In this document: positions 1 through 10,058 of the stretch, in pieces
Layout of the letters: each line of letters starts with the position of its first letter
Position numbering within the stretch: position 1 is the stretch's first letter
Assembly: GCA_911387785.2 (NCBI GenBank)
Contig: OU426980.1
Coordinates: 54,140,595-54,204,594 of the forward strand
DNA from: Aelia acuminata
Taxonomy: Eukaryota > Arthropoda > Insecta > Hemiptera > Pentatomidae
DNA: 64,000 bases
Direction: 5' to 3'
Made by a program: the position numbers and the translations under genes
Notes under the pieces: model-generated
Told to the model about the DNA's origin: nothing
Database searches by the model: none
What the model saw: only the letters and a program-made list of their open reading frames with translations

Positions 1-60
1 ACCGATGTTAATGACGGGTTACTGTTAAAACAAATATGTTTTAATATCGATGTTTGACAT

Positions 61-367
61 TGTTGTAACTTACATCATTTAATTAAAACACTTAATTAGT
101 TAAGTCTTTGAAATTAAAGAATATACATTTTAACAAAACGTTTTAAAGAACATAATAGCAACTTTATTATCTTTTCAATCACATGTACACTAGAATATAT
201 GTTAATCTAATTAGCATAAAAACAAGGCTGCTTAGTTTAAAACATATGGAATATTGCTGTATAAATGCAGTGCCTTATATATTACCACTTGCCTTATATA
301 TTACAACTTGTTTAATTTAAAACATATGGAATATTGCTCGTAAAAATGCAATGCCTCATTTATTACA
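61..367 (-). repeat. 3' LTR of the Gypsy element
   Basis: Direct repeat of 4892-5198, with TG...CA termini. On the minus strand it follows the purine tract at 368-380. It contains two internal copies of the motif TTTAAAACATATGGAATATTGCT (given here as a description of 235-257 and 314-336). It differs from its partner at about five positions, for example at 62 (g against c). Confidence 0.93.
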
Positions 368-380
368 ACTCTCCCCCACA
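368..380 (-). other. Polypurine tract of the Gypsy element
   Basis: On the minus strand the bases directly before the 3' LTR read TTTTGTGGGGGAGAGT, a G-rich purine run where plus-strand synthesis of an LTR element is primed. The position, abutting the LTR edge, is what supports the call. Confidence 0.7.
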
Positions 381-498
381 AAATTTATAATCAGTTCTAA
401 AATAAGAAAGTAAAAAATAATGACAATTTAGCTTGTTTTACAAATCTCATCTAATAGCCTAATATACCAAGGTAGTTTGAATCACTTAATACATGAGT

Positions 499-905
499 TT
501 AAATACATCCAAAGGATGTGTGAAGCACATAATCTTGTAGGTATCGAGGCCGTTGGCGGGGTCGATCAGAGCGTCTCAATTCCTCGGTAATGTTTTGGTC
601 TGGCGATGGATTAGTATCTTGTTCTTCTCTCCTAGGTTGTTCAGGTTCTTGCAGGGGCGTTCGATGACTTGGAAAATTAAGGTATGGCAGAAGTCCATGT
701 TCATCTAGGGAGTGCTTTCCTTCCTGGTTCGAACTAGGTACTGGTAGAGCTGGTGCCAACGTATCTGTCTTCTTTGGTATGTCGGTTTGAATCAATTGGT
801 TAATATGGCGCTTGTAGATGAACCCATCGTCGAGTTTCACAAGATAATGAAGTCGTCCATACTTCTTTAAGATTGTGCCAAGGCGCCATTGGGGCTTAGA
901 ATTTG
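499..905 (-). pseudogene. Gypsy pol C-terminus (integrase tail)
   Basis: Last part of the polyprotein, with the run LGTILKKYGRLHYLV followed by KLDDGFIYKRHINQL, the usual C-terminal integrase motif of Ty3/Gypsy elements. A proline- and charge-rich tail follows and ends at a stop at 499. The upstream integrase core is read in a different frame and stops at about 896, so a one-base shift separates core and tail near 900-930. Confidence 0.75.
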
Positions 906-2065
906 AGTATGGCGTATCTTGATTGAACGCGAGTTCCTATTCCAAGCTGTCTTGTTTTTAAATTGATAATTGATCTTGGATTTTCTTTGTAGGGTTTTAT
1001 AGCATCCAACCGAATTCTAATAGACCTTTTTAGATACTTATCGGCTGGGGACTGTCCATCGGCAAGGGGAGTGGCTCGATAAGTCATCATGATCTTCTGC
1101 AGTTTTCGATGGAGAGGAAGCACTTCATTTTCCATGGCTTTCAGTCGATTCTTGGGGGTTTGAATGTTTCTTTCCGCCAATCCGTTGGTGGCCGGGTGAC
1201 CTGGGGCAGAAAATTTCTGTTTTATACCGTTCTTAGAACAAAATGTTTTGAATTCTTCGCTGGTAAATATTGTGGCATTATCGGATACGAGTATCCGGGG
1301 AAATCCGTGGGTTGAGAATATTGCTAGGAGGAGTTCAATAGTTTTTGACGTCGTTAGAGCGTCGTTGATAACGCGGATTTCAGGCCAGCGTGACTTAGCA
1401 TCGACAACTACCAGGAAATATTTTCCTTTAAATGGACCAGCGTAGTCCATGTGTAGCCGATCCCAATTTTCAGCTGGTTCTTCCCACGAGTGTATAGGAA
1501 CTTTCATAGGGCTTTTCTTGATTTCCGCACAGGCGTCGCAAGATCGTGCGAGTCGTTCGATGTCACGATCGATTCCAGTCCATGAACAATATCTTCGTGC
1601 AAGCTGTTTCATTTTTGAAATTCCTATGTGCGTTTCATGGAGCTCTTGAAGAATTACAGGCTGGAGCGATTTTGGGATAACAACCCTTTGGCCTTTAAAA
1701 AGAATGCCTGAATCGACAGTGTAGTCCAAAGTAGTATAATTTCCGTTCAGCATTTCAGCCTTTATTTTCGAAAGATATCCATCCTTGTCTGTCTCTGTGG
1801 CAATCGTTTCAGCTGTGATGGTATTGTTTGAAATGAGATTTATGGACGAAGAACAAATCAAGTTTACTTCTTTACCAAGAATATGATCCAACGATGGCCC
1901 TTTCTGTTTGACAGGGGTTCTTGACAAACAGTCGACATTTGTATTTTCCGATCCAGTTTTGAATTTGACTTCATAGTCGAACTGAGATAAGAAGGAGGCG
2001 TACCTTAAAAGACGTGCGGATGTCATTGCTGGCAGCTTAGTTGATTGATGAAGAATTCGAGACAG
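896..2065 (-). pseudogene. Gypsy integrase core
   Basis: Contains the HHCC zinc-binding domain (HETHIG ... SCDACAE) and the catalytic core: a first Asp in LHMDYAGPF, a second in LVSDNATIF, and a Glu in NGLAERNIQ, which makes the D,D-35-E triad of retroelement integrases. The frame also carries the end of the RNase H/connection region (after the stop at about 2066-2068). It ends early at 896 because of a frame change, so the tail domain is out of frame. Family known; function of this copy lost. Confidence 0.85.
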
Positions 2066-2068
2066 CGG

Positions 2069-2374
2069 TTAATTGTCTGTTACCAGTTGAAACTTTTTCC
2101 CATAAACGTACATATAGAAGTGGTTTACCCCAAATACAATGGCTAATGCTTCCCTATCCAGCTGACTATAATTTCTTTCGGCTGGGGTCAGAGAACGTGA
2201 GGCAAACGCGACTGGTTTTTCTGTGCTGCCGACTTGATGCGAAAGTACGGCTGCGATCCCGTTTGGGCTAGCATCACATGTTATTATAGTTGGAAGTTGA
2301 GGATCGAAAGGGGTGAGAACTCTTTCGCTGGCAATTTCACTTTTCAATTTTAGAAAAGCGGCTTCACATTGTGC
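2069..2374 (-). pseudogene. Gypsy RNase H
   Basis: Reads IITCDASPNGIAAVLSH, the first catalytic Asp motif of Ty3/Gypsy RNase H, then RNYSQLDREALAIVFGV (Glu motif) and QLVTDN (third Asp). A TGA at about 2375-2377 separates it in the same frame from the reverse transcriptase, and a TAA at 2066-2068 separates it from the integrase. Both look like point mutations, since the frame continues unbroken on each side. Confidence 0.85.
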
Positions 2375-2377
2375 CGA

Positions 2378-3260
2378 TCAGTGAAATTTTGAATCCTTCT
2401 GGAGAATTTTCCGCAGCGGGTAGGTTAATGCCGAACAATTTGGGATGAACCGAGAGTAATATGTTATTAATCCGAGGAAACGGCGAACGTCTTCAGCATT
2501 TTTCGGACGTGGTATTTCCATAATAGCTGTGACTTTCTGCGATGATTTGAGGATCTGATTTTTCCTAATAGTGTATCCCAGATAATTAATTTCAGTTTTG
2601 AAATATTCACATTTCTTTTTGTTCAAATGAAGGTCATATTGTTTTAGTCGTTCCAAACAGTTTTGTAGGCGGTTTCGGCATTCTTCAATTGTCTTGCCGT
2701 GGACAATGATATCATCGAAATAAGAAATTGTGCCGTCGAGTCCTTGAAGAATTTGGTCCAAAATTCTGTTAAATTCGCTAGGAGCCGTCTTTATGCCAAA
2801 TGATAAGCGATTCATCAAATACGTTCCTCGGTGTGTTGAAATCGTTTGAATTTCGCGGCTTTTCTGATCCATTTCGATGTGTAAATAGGCTTTGTATAAG
2901 TCCAACCGGCAAAAATAAGATGATCCTTGGAGGCTGTTCAAGATTTCTTCAATTCTTCTAATTGGATATCGAGCGGTTTTCAATTGGGGATTAACTGTCG
3001 TTTTGTAGTCCACGCACAGTCGGATAGCTCCTTCCGGTTTTGGGACGATGACCAATGGGGAACCCCATTCACTATGGTCTATTTTAGTAATGATGCCGTC
3101 TCTTTCCAGGGAATCCAATTCTGCATCTACTTTTTCCTTCAGTGCATAAGGGACATCGCGGCTCCGCATAAAAATTGGCTTCGATTCTTCACGGAGATGT
3201 AGGCTACAAGTAATGTTTGGAACACGACCCACCTTTTGTTCGAAAATACCTATAATCTTT
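2378..3260 (-). pseudogene. Gypsy reverse transcriptase
   Basis: Carries the Ty3/Gypsy RT signatures in order: DYKTTVNPQL, the palm Asp in CRLDLYKAYLHIEM, FGIKTAPSEFNRI, and the active site YFDDIIVHG (the YXDD box), followed by the thumb and connection run RRFLGLITYYSRFIPN. It begins out of frame with the gag-protease frame (a one-base shift at about 3245-3260) and ends at a premature TGA near 2375. The enzyme would copy element RNA into DNA; this copy cannot make a complete Pol. Confidence 0.9.
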
Positions 3261-4772
3261 GAAAATCTCGTCCAAGTTTGAAATTGAATTTACTGCCACG
3301 GGGGTTGACGTCGAATTTCTATCCAGTTCGTTAAGATTTATTCCCAGGTGTCGAATCCATACTCTGCCTAACAGTGGGGTATGACCATCTGGTACAATGA
3401 AGATTTCTTCTTTCGAAAATCGTCCATTGTACTGGACATTGACAAGAATTTTCCCATATGGGCGAAAGATATTATTAGTATAGGAACGAAAAGCTAAATT
3501 GGATTTTTCAATTGGTATTTTGAGTTTAAGGGCGTCAAACTGTGACCCGGGTAGTAATGTAAATCCTGTTCCGGAATCGAACTCAAATTCCTGCCATTGA
3601 TTTTCGATTTTGACTTGAACAAAATATTTATCGTTATCTTTAAAACTGGAGGGCTGATTTTCAAATATGTCAACGATTTGGTTGATTCCAAAAGTGTCAT
3701 CGATATCAGCATTTTCAGTATCTTCAATTGTGTTCGCATTATTTCCGTTTGTGTGGTTCACATTTTGATGTACCTTAGACAGCAAATTTCGAAGACAAAC
3801 TCTCTGTACATGACCAGAACGATCACAAAATCGGCATCGAAGTCTGTGGGGATTGACAGAGCAGTCTGAGGCTTTATGAGGATTTCCGCACCGAAGGCAT
3901 AACCCATCAATACCGAGTTTCCGATAATCAAGTCTTGTTCTTAATTGAACATTTGAATTTGATCGACTAGAATTGCTTTTTGATTCACTAACAGGGCCAA
4001 TCCGTGATCTTGAATTCGTCGGCGAGTTTCCTCGACGAAGCTTACGATCTGAAATCTTGTTAACATCCGCGTTGCTCGACATAGATTGGTGGATCGCGAT
4101 TTCTTGACCATCTATTTTGTAAGCTTCCAGTACAAGTGCCTTTGCGACTACATCATCGAAATCATTTAGTTCAGATTGAAGAATCGATTCTCTGATGTTG
4201 CTATCGTATAGTCCTCTAATGAATTGGGCTCTGAGAAGTATGTTCGAGAAACTAGTTTTGCAATCACAAGGAGATGTAAAATCACATTCGTTTATATCCC
4301 GTCGCAGATCCACAACATAATCAGCAATTGATTGGTCAGGTTTTTGATAGGTTGAAAAGAATCGGTGCTGAGTGACTAGAATGTTTCGTTTAGGGCACAG
4401 GTGTTTTTCTAAAGCCTTTGTAATCTCGGTATAAGTTGACTTTTGGGGATCCTTTGGTGCTATAAGAGATACAAGAAGTTTGAAATAAGTAGCGCCTATC
4501 GAATTAATAAAAAGTTGTCGGCATATTTGTTCCTCTCTTGTTGAAATACTTTTTAATTGTAAATAATTATCAAAGCGAGTTAAATATAATTTGAATGATT
4601 CTCGGTTTGGGTCAAAATTTTCAAATGGGGGAATTAAAATTGGATTAACATTTAGTGGGGATGATGTTTGTTTGATTCCTGTGTCCCCTCCAGCTATTCC
4701 AAGACTTTCAATCAGTTTTTTCTGACTTTCGTTGAATACAGCTAACAGTTGGGAAAATTGAGTCGCATCCAT
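3204..4772 (-). CDS. Gypsy Gag and aspartic protease
   Basis: A 522-codon frame starting MDATQFSQLL. The capsid-like first half contains RRDINECDF and LRAQFIRGLYD. It is followed by two zinc knuckles around residues 292-328 (CLRCGNPHKASDC and CRFCDRSGHVQRVC) and a retropepsin-like motif FDSGTGFTLLP near residue 400. The DSG replaces the more usual DTG but occurs in this clade. The last 20 codons are read in a frame that misses the RT start, so the natural gag-pro-pol continuity is broken there. Most intact gene of the element. Confidence 0.88.
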   Translation of the reverse strand: MDATQFSQLLAVFNESQKKLIESLGIAGGDTGIKQTSSPLNVNPILIPPFENFDPNRESFKLYLTRFDNYLQLKSISTREEQICRQLFINSIGATYFKLLVSLIAPKDPQKSTYTEITKALEKHLCPKRNILVTQHRFFSTYQKPDQSIADYVVDLRRDINECDFTSPCDCKTSFSNILLRAQFIRGLYDSNIRESILQSELNDFDDVVAKALVLEAYKIDGQEIAIHQSMSSNADVNKISDRKLRRGNSPTNSRSRIGPVSESKSNSSRSNSNVQLRTRLDYRKLGIDGLCLRCGNPHKASDCSVNPHRLRCRFCDRSGHVQRVCLRNLLSKVHQNVNHTNGNNANTIEDTENADIDDTFGINQIVDIFENQPSSFKDNDKYFVQVKIENQWQEFEFDSGTGFTLLPGSQFDALKLKIPIEKSNLAFRSYTNNIFRPYGKILVNVQYNGRFSKEEIFIVPDGHTPLLGRVWIRHLGINLNELDRNSTSTPVAVNSISNLDEIFKDYRYFRTKGGSCSKHYL

Positions 4773-4877
4773 TTCGTCGAATCTTAGTTTTATAGTGTAT
4801 CGCTACGAAAAAATAGAAAATCGAAGCGAAAAGGTTCAAAATTGAATGTAACTCACCGAGTCATAGAATCAACTTCA

Positions 4878-4891
4878 CCTCGTCGCCAGTT
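4878..4891 (-). other. Primer-binding site of the Gypsy element
   Basis: Directly inside the 5' LTR the minus strand reads AACTGGCGACGAGG, resembling the TGGCGACGAGG leader found after the LTR in many Gypsy elements. It would pair with a tRNA 3' end to prime minus-strand DNA. The identity of the tRNA is not established here. Confidence 0.6.
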
Positions 4892-5198
4892 TCTTGTAAC
4901 TTACATCATTTAATTAAAACACTTAATTAGTTAAGTCTTTGAAATTAAAGAATATACATTTTAACAAAAAGTTTTAAAGAACATAATAACAACTTTATTA
5001 TCTTTTCAATCACATGTACACTAGAATATATGTTAATCTAATTAGCATAAAAAGAAGGCTGCTTAATTTAAAACATATGGAATATTGCTGTATAAATGCA
5101 GTGCCTTATATATTACCACTTGCCTTATATATTACAACTTGTTTAATTTAAAACATATGGAATATTGCTCGTAAAAATGCAATGCCTCATTTATTACA
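4892..5198 (-). repeat. 5' LTR of the Gypsy element
   Basis: Upstream LTR in the element's own (minus) direction, a 307-bp direct repeat of 61-367. It would carry the promoter and transcription start. It is followed on its outer side by GACAT (5199-5203), the target duplication that also precedes base 61. Confidence 0.93.
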
Positions 5199-5663
5199 GA
5201 CATTATATTGGAAATATTACCTCTGTTCTTTCTACCCTTTCTTTTTTCTGTAAAAATTTCAACCTCAAATAAATTGATAAAATATGAAAACGCAAAACCA
5301 TAGTATCATAATTAAATTATTTATTTAATGAAGCTGCTCGCAAAATCTTTTAAAATGTTCACCAGAAATACGATTCTCTGCATTTGCTATGGAAACGACA
5401 TCAATGTATGAATATGTTTGGGTTTTAACAGTTGAATCTTTAATATATGAATATGAAAAACCAACTATGTCGAAAAAATCTATTTTTTTATACATTAAAG
5501 ATGAAAAATAAAATGCTTTACACTTAAAAATCGATTTAAATATGTCTGGGCACTAATATGTTAATGTTTAAAGACTGTATAAATTGAAAAACATCGATGT
5601 TCTGGAACATCGATGTTTTGATTGTAAAAACATCGATGTTTTGCCTCCGATGTCGCATCTCTA

Positions 5664-6703
5664 GTATCTTATGGTATTAAGGGCTATTCGGAGTATGTAT
5701 TTTACAATCGATGGAAATTGTGAGTGAGACCATAGTGCAAGGTCAACCTTATACAGATGTTATGACTCATTTTAGCATATTCAATGCCACATTGTTGATA
5801 AAGATATCAAGCAGCGCTGGGGTGATGGCATTGATTGCCTTATCCGATCTGCATTTTATATCATTATTTTGTTTTTGTCTCTGTCTTTCGTGTAACTGCA
5901 CTCTTGCATGTCAATTGGTGAAGATGTCATCCTATGCTTCTCCTTTGTCCCGCACCGGCAGCCGTTCGAAAAAGTCCGAATTCAGGTCAATACACACTGC
6001 TACTGTATTGCTTTGCCTTTCCAGAAGCCATCCTACATCTCTTGCGTAATGGCTGCCAACTGACCAACTGCGTAATCAATAAACTTAATACTATTAAGAC
6101 AGCTAATTTAAATAGATATAAAATAAGTTGAATAAGATTAGTAAGGGGTGGAATTTAAGAAAAATAATAAACTAAAGAAACCAAATATATAATTTAAGGA
6201 AAAGTTTTCCTTGAACAGTTGAAACAAATTTGCCCCAGAATCTCGGATTTTGAGTCTTTATTGAATTCCTTTAAATATGTCCACCACATTTAAGAGCTTT
6301 TTTTTTTTTTTACTTTAGACTGGGACATAAACAACAATAAATGACAGTTATTTTGGTAATTTTCTGGCTATATTATAATCTAGTAACACACATTTTATTA
6401 ATAATTAAAATTAAAAACAGTACCTAAGTAAAAATACGACAGCAAACACTCGCTACACGATCGTCCTTTTCAGGATAACAGGGCCTCGATTAGCTTTATT
6501 AGATCCAACCAAGCTTTCAACTCCCGCTCACTAAGCTCGCCCAGAGATGTCCTTATCAGTTGATATCGGGGCCAGTAAAAATATAGCACCCCCTCCTTTT
6601 GTCATTAGTCGCACGAACCAAATCGACAAATCCCATCATTACCTTTTTTTATCACACAATTATAGCGTATATCGCACAATGCTTAGGTGTGTTCGAACAA
6701 TCA
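5664..6703. other. Non-coding flank; nothing recognised
   Basis: Less AT-rich than its surroundings between 5700 and 6080, where a 112-codon plus-strand frame (5711-6049) and frames on the other strand exist. No domain or transposase motif is recognisable in either direction. A patch at 6460-6620 is GC-richer and looks like decayed repeat. No exon of the B56 gene is seen. Confidence 0.4.
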
Positions 6704-6812
6704 CTTAAAACACGTTGACAACTCTTTCCCATGGGAAGTACGCCATTAATAACATCCCATTGTTAAAAAGAAATCGTACTGTACATACCTAAGAGTTGTC
6801 AACGTTTTTAAG
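6704..6812. repeat. Small inverted-repeat element (MITE-like)
   Basis: Arms CTTAAAACACGTTGACAACTC (6704-6724, continuing TT) and, inverted, 6791-6812 pair over about 22 bp with one indel. They enclose a 64-bp spacer containing CCCATGGGAAG. Total about 109 bp. No clear target duplication was found at the edges. Confidence 0.5.
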
Positions 6813-9762
6813 GACTTGTTGTAACATACCTTACATCAAGGGTGAACATGAAAAATTTTGTTACTTGACACAATTTCAAAAATTAACTTGCTAAGTTTTC
6901 TGAATAAGAGCCTGGAAGATTTATACAGTTGGAAAATAGGAGAAAGAGAAGTACCCTGAGGTATAGCTCAAGAGAATAATATTGGTGATGATGGTGGTTT
7001 ATAGGAAATAATTACTGATTGTGAACAGAAAGGGAGAAAGGAAAAGAACCAGCCCAGGGAACGAGTGGATATTCATATCATAAGTTTCGAAACTTGGAGA
7101 GGACTGTGTGATCAACCAATCAAAGGCTTTTGGAAATCAAACAGTATAAGGATTAATAATTAAATTTTATATTAATCATTCAATACATTCATGGTAATAT
7201 GACTCAACTGGTAGACTTATGTTTTTTTAATATCAATACTAGAAGGATTTAAAAATGGCTATTAAATTTTTCTTAGATAATGTCGATTATTTTACACTGG
7301 CTTTCCAACAATTATGAACAGTACAATCATAGGTATAGGATGTAATATTAGAGAGATGCGATTGCTTATGGATTATCAGCTGACCTCAATATGTTCTTTA
7401 GAAGCCAAACGCGTGAATTTGCAATCGACATGTGTTATGAGGTTTTGAACTCCTGAAATCAGCCACAACATCAAAGCCGATGTGAGAATTTTTGGTAAGT
7501 AATATGAAATACAGAGTAGGAGATCTCAATAATTGGGATTAGTTGGCATCTCATTCTGATTATTTCTACTTAAATCTCGACTTGGCTCCCCAAAAAAGTT
7601 TGATTCACTTCAGATAAATTAGAATTTTATTATTTAAAAAAATAATTCTTATATGTCTTTCAATACTTATAGTTGAATTTGACATTTTTATAATTAATCT
7701 GTTGGATAATAACAAAATAATAGTAGACAATAAATCAAGTTTTTATGAATACCATTTTATTGGGCATTCAGCTATATACAGGTTTAAGCTTACTACATTA
7801 TTTAACACAAAGGTACGGTACAATAAATGAAATGTGATAAAAACAAAAATGTTATTATACATTTAAAAGATAGATAACATATAGTCCATAGAAAAAAAAA
7901 AAAAAAAATTTTAAGGTTTCAATAAAATAAATTTCAATATTTGTACAAAATAAAATTTACAATTAAATAAATATTAAAAAAAAATAATGCAATAGTTATT
8001 GAAACATAAAAGAATACCTCATGTGCTCTTACAAAATAAATTATTTTATCACAGATTTAACAAAATGGAATACACCCAAATTAACAGTTACTTATATACA
8101 AAGTTCATTTAATAAAAATATATATTTTTTTAAAACTTCCAAAACTTATAATATCTTCATTCATTCAATTAACTGCAATTTGTAAACTTGTTTCAGTTGA
8201 CAGAACTCAAGCTACAGAGCAAAGCACTTCATAAGTAACTAACTGATGGAAAATAAACTAATACAGCAGTACATGAACCACCAGCAGTTCATATAAATTT
8301 GATCTTAAAATACCATAAATATCATATAAATAATTACAATATACATGCAGATGGAAGGATAGAGTAAATAGATTTCTGAATATACCAAGATAACAAATTT
8401 AAACAGGTAAAATACAAAAACACAATCCCGCATAATTATGGTATTCACTATTTAATGGAACATATTTAGTTCAGACAATATTAAAAACTTATAATTACTT
8501 CCAGCCTAAATAGTGCTTTGAAACTAAAAAAAAATTAAAAAGGTACCGATCAATTAATTTAGAATTCATTAGAATTATATAAAGATAATTTTAATTTATA
8601 TTTAAAAATTGGTTCAAGATGATTAACAAAATATACATACAAGGAAATAACTATATGCAAAATATATCAAAAGAAATTTAAAACATTAAATAAATTAAGT
8701 ATATATAATTTTATATCTCAAATTCAATATGCAGATCACTGAATTGTGTTCATAATTTTTTTAAAAAATATATAAAAAAATTAACAATTCAAACTTTACG
8801 AACCTAAATTTCAAAACAAGTCTAATATAAAATTCATGATTTTCAAAAAAATTTAGGTGATCGTGGAAAAAAGAGCCCTTATATTTGTTTGCATTGAATA
8901 ATTAAATATTTTTGTTTGACTCACAAGTGTGTGTACTATATGAAATTAACTTGTTTAAACAGTTTGATTCTAATTAACAAATAATTAAAAGGATAAAGTG
9001 GCGATATAGGAAATAACATGGAATGTAATATTTTAGGAAAATAGTAACAGAATATTTATTTCACTTTATATATAAATATTTTACATTAAATTACAATTTT
9101 AGGATTATATAATACAATAAATGTGAGTTCAAGTAATCTGCTGAGGTAGGTTAATTTTCGAATTTACCATCTAAAATGAATATTGCATAATTTGTCCTAG
9201 AAACTATCAAAAAGGCAATATCAACATTACATCAGTTTTCTTTACAATGATTGAGACAATATTAAATCAAAAAACAAGATATTGAACCTAATGGAAGAAT
9301 CAGATATTGTCCAGAAAACAGCATATTGAATCATTATTCAGAGATCTAATTCAAAAGAAATATAAACTAACACTAATTAAAAAAGTATGATACAGAAACA
9401 CAATTTTTTAAAATAAAAATTATTTATGTCTAATATCGCTTATCCAGTGAAATTAAGTAAACTTGTCATAATAGTCCGAAAAACTTGACAACTCAACCCA
9501 AAAGAAGTAATATATTATTGTCATTTTTTTTACCTCAGGTGAGCCAGGAGTTAATTGTGACATTGAAACAATTGTTAAAAGTAGAATATTTCCCTGAGAT
9601 GAAGAATGAGTTAACAATTGTTTGTGACTAGTGCATTACCTCGTTTTTCTTCTTCAAAATTAGATTAAATTGCCACATTTTCACTGTCAGTATCAAATTA
9701 ATTATCAAATAATTTTTACTAATTTCATTACTTGTCCAGTATCTCAAAAATAAACACAAACT
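6813..9762. other. AT-rich non-coding stretch
   Basis: Almost 3 kb of A/T-rich sequence with frequent poly-A and poly-T runs (for example 7892-7910) and no sustained open frame, RNA gene or clear repeat. It may hold untranslated or intergenic DNA downstream of the B56 gene, but nothing visible proves it. Confidence 0.4.
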
Positions 9763-9798
9763 GTAGAGTGGCAAAACTAAGTGATCTAAGTGCCAAAA
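9763..9798 (+). repeat. Left terminal inverted repeat
   Basis: 36-bp arm starting GTAGAGTGGCAAAACTAAG. It differs from the right arm at two positions (a/g and g/a) and is preceded by the AACT duplication. Confidence 0.85.
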
Positions 9799-10058
9799 AT
9801 TCATTTCCCCGTTTTTTATACCAAAATGATCTAAAAGCCAAGGCCAATGCGGTGGGAAGTGATTTATCTCCCGATTGGTAGTATAAGTAGTTCCAACGGA
9901 GGCCAACAGATAGCGTTTGTGTAACTACATTAGGCTTATTCCGAGCTAATTGATCTAAGTACCATGCACCCATGTTTGTTTACATCTTGTGCTTGTCATT
10001 GCTTGCTGTCTGTTACATTGGAGCTTCGCGTTCCTCTTGTGTCCCTACTGTTTTTGCA

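Larger units (their letters stand above)
61..5198 (-). mobile_element. Ty3/Gypsy LTR retrotransposon, full length but broken
   Basis: Two 307-bp LTRs (61-367 and 4892-5198) bound a minus-strand internal region with gag-protease, reverse transcriptase, RNase H and integrase in Ty3/Gypsy order. A perfect 5-bp target duplication, GACAT, flanks it (56-60 and 5199-5203). The LTRs differ at about five positions by eye (roughly 98 percent identity), so the insertion is fairly recent. The coding region is nevertheless broken by at least two frame changes and two in-frame stops, so this copy could not make its own Pol. No env-like frame is seen. It sits inside an older hAT-like element. Confidence 0.95.
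1..5663. mobile_element. hAT-like DNA element (right part), split by a Gypsy insertion
   Basis: After the Gypsy copy (61-5198) is set aside, bases 1-60 and 5199-5663 read as one older AT-rich element. The motif ACATCGATGT and its variants recur at 44-54, about 5592-5602, 5608-5618 and 5629-5640. The right end reads CCGATGTCGCATCTCTA, which on the other strand is TAGAGATGCGACATCGG, a hAT-like terminus. Subterminal repeats of a short palindrome are typical of hAT ends. The left terminus lies outside the window, so the 8-bp target duplication cannot be checked. No transposase frame is visible. The hAT assignment is inference. Confidence 0.45.

Noticed and set aside
5711..6131. Two overlapping plus-strand frames (112 and 65 codons) in a GC-richer patch
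   Set aside because: No domain, signal or homology pattern recognised in either strand; the cysteine-rich look comes from composition.
9628..9973. Minus-strand frames of 92 and 81 codons over the left end of the 9763 transposon
   Set aside because: They cross the element boundary and its terminal repeat and oppose the real gene; chance frames.
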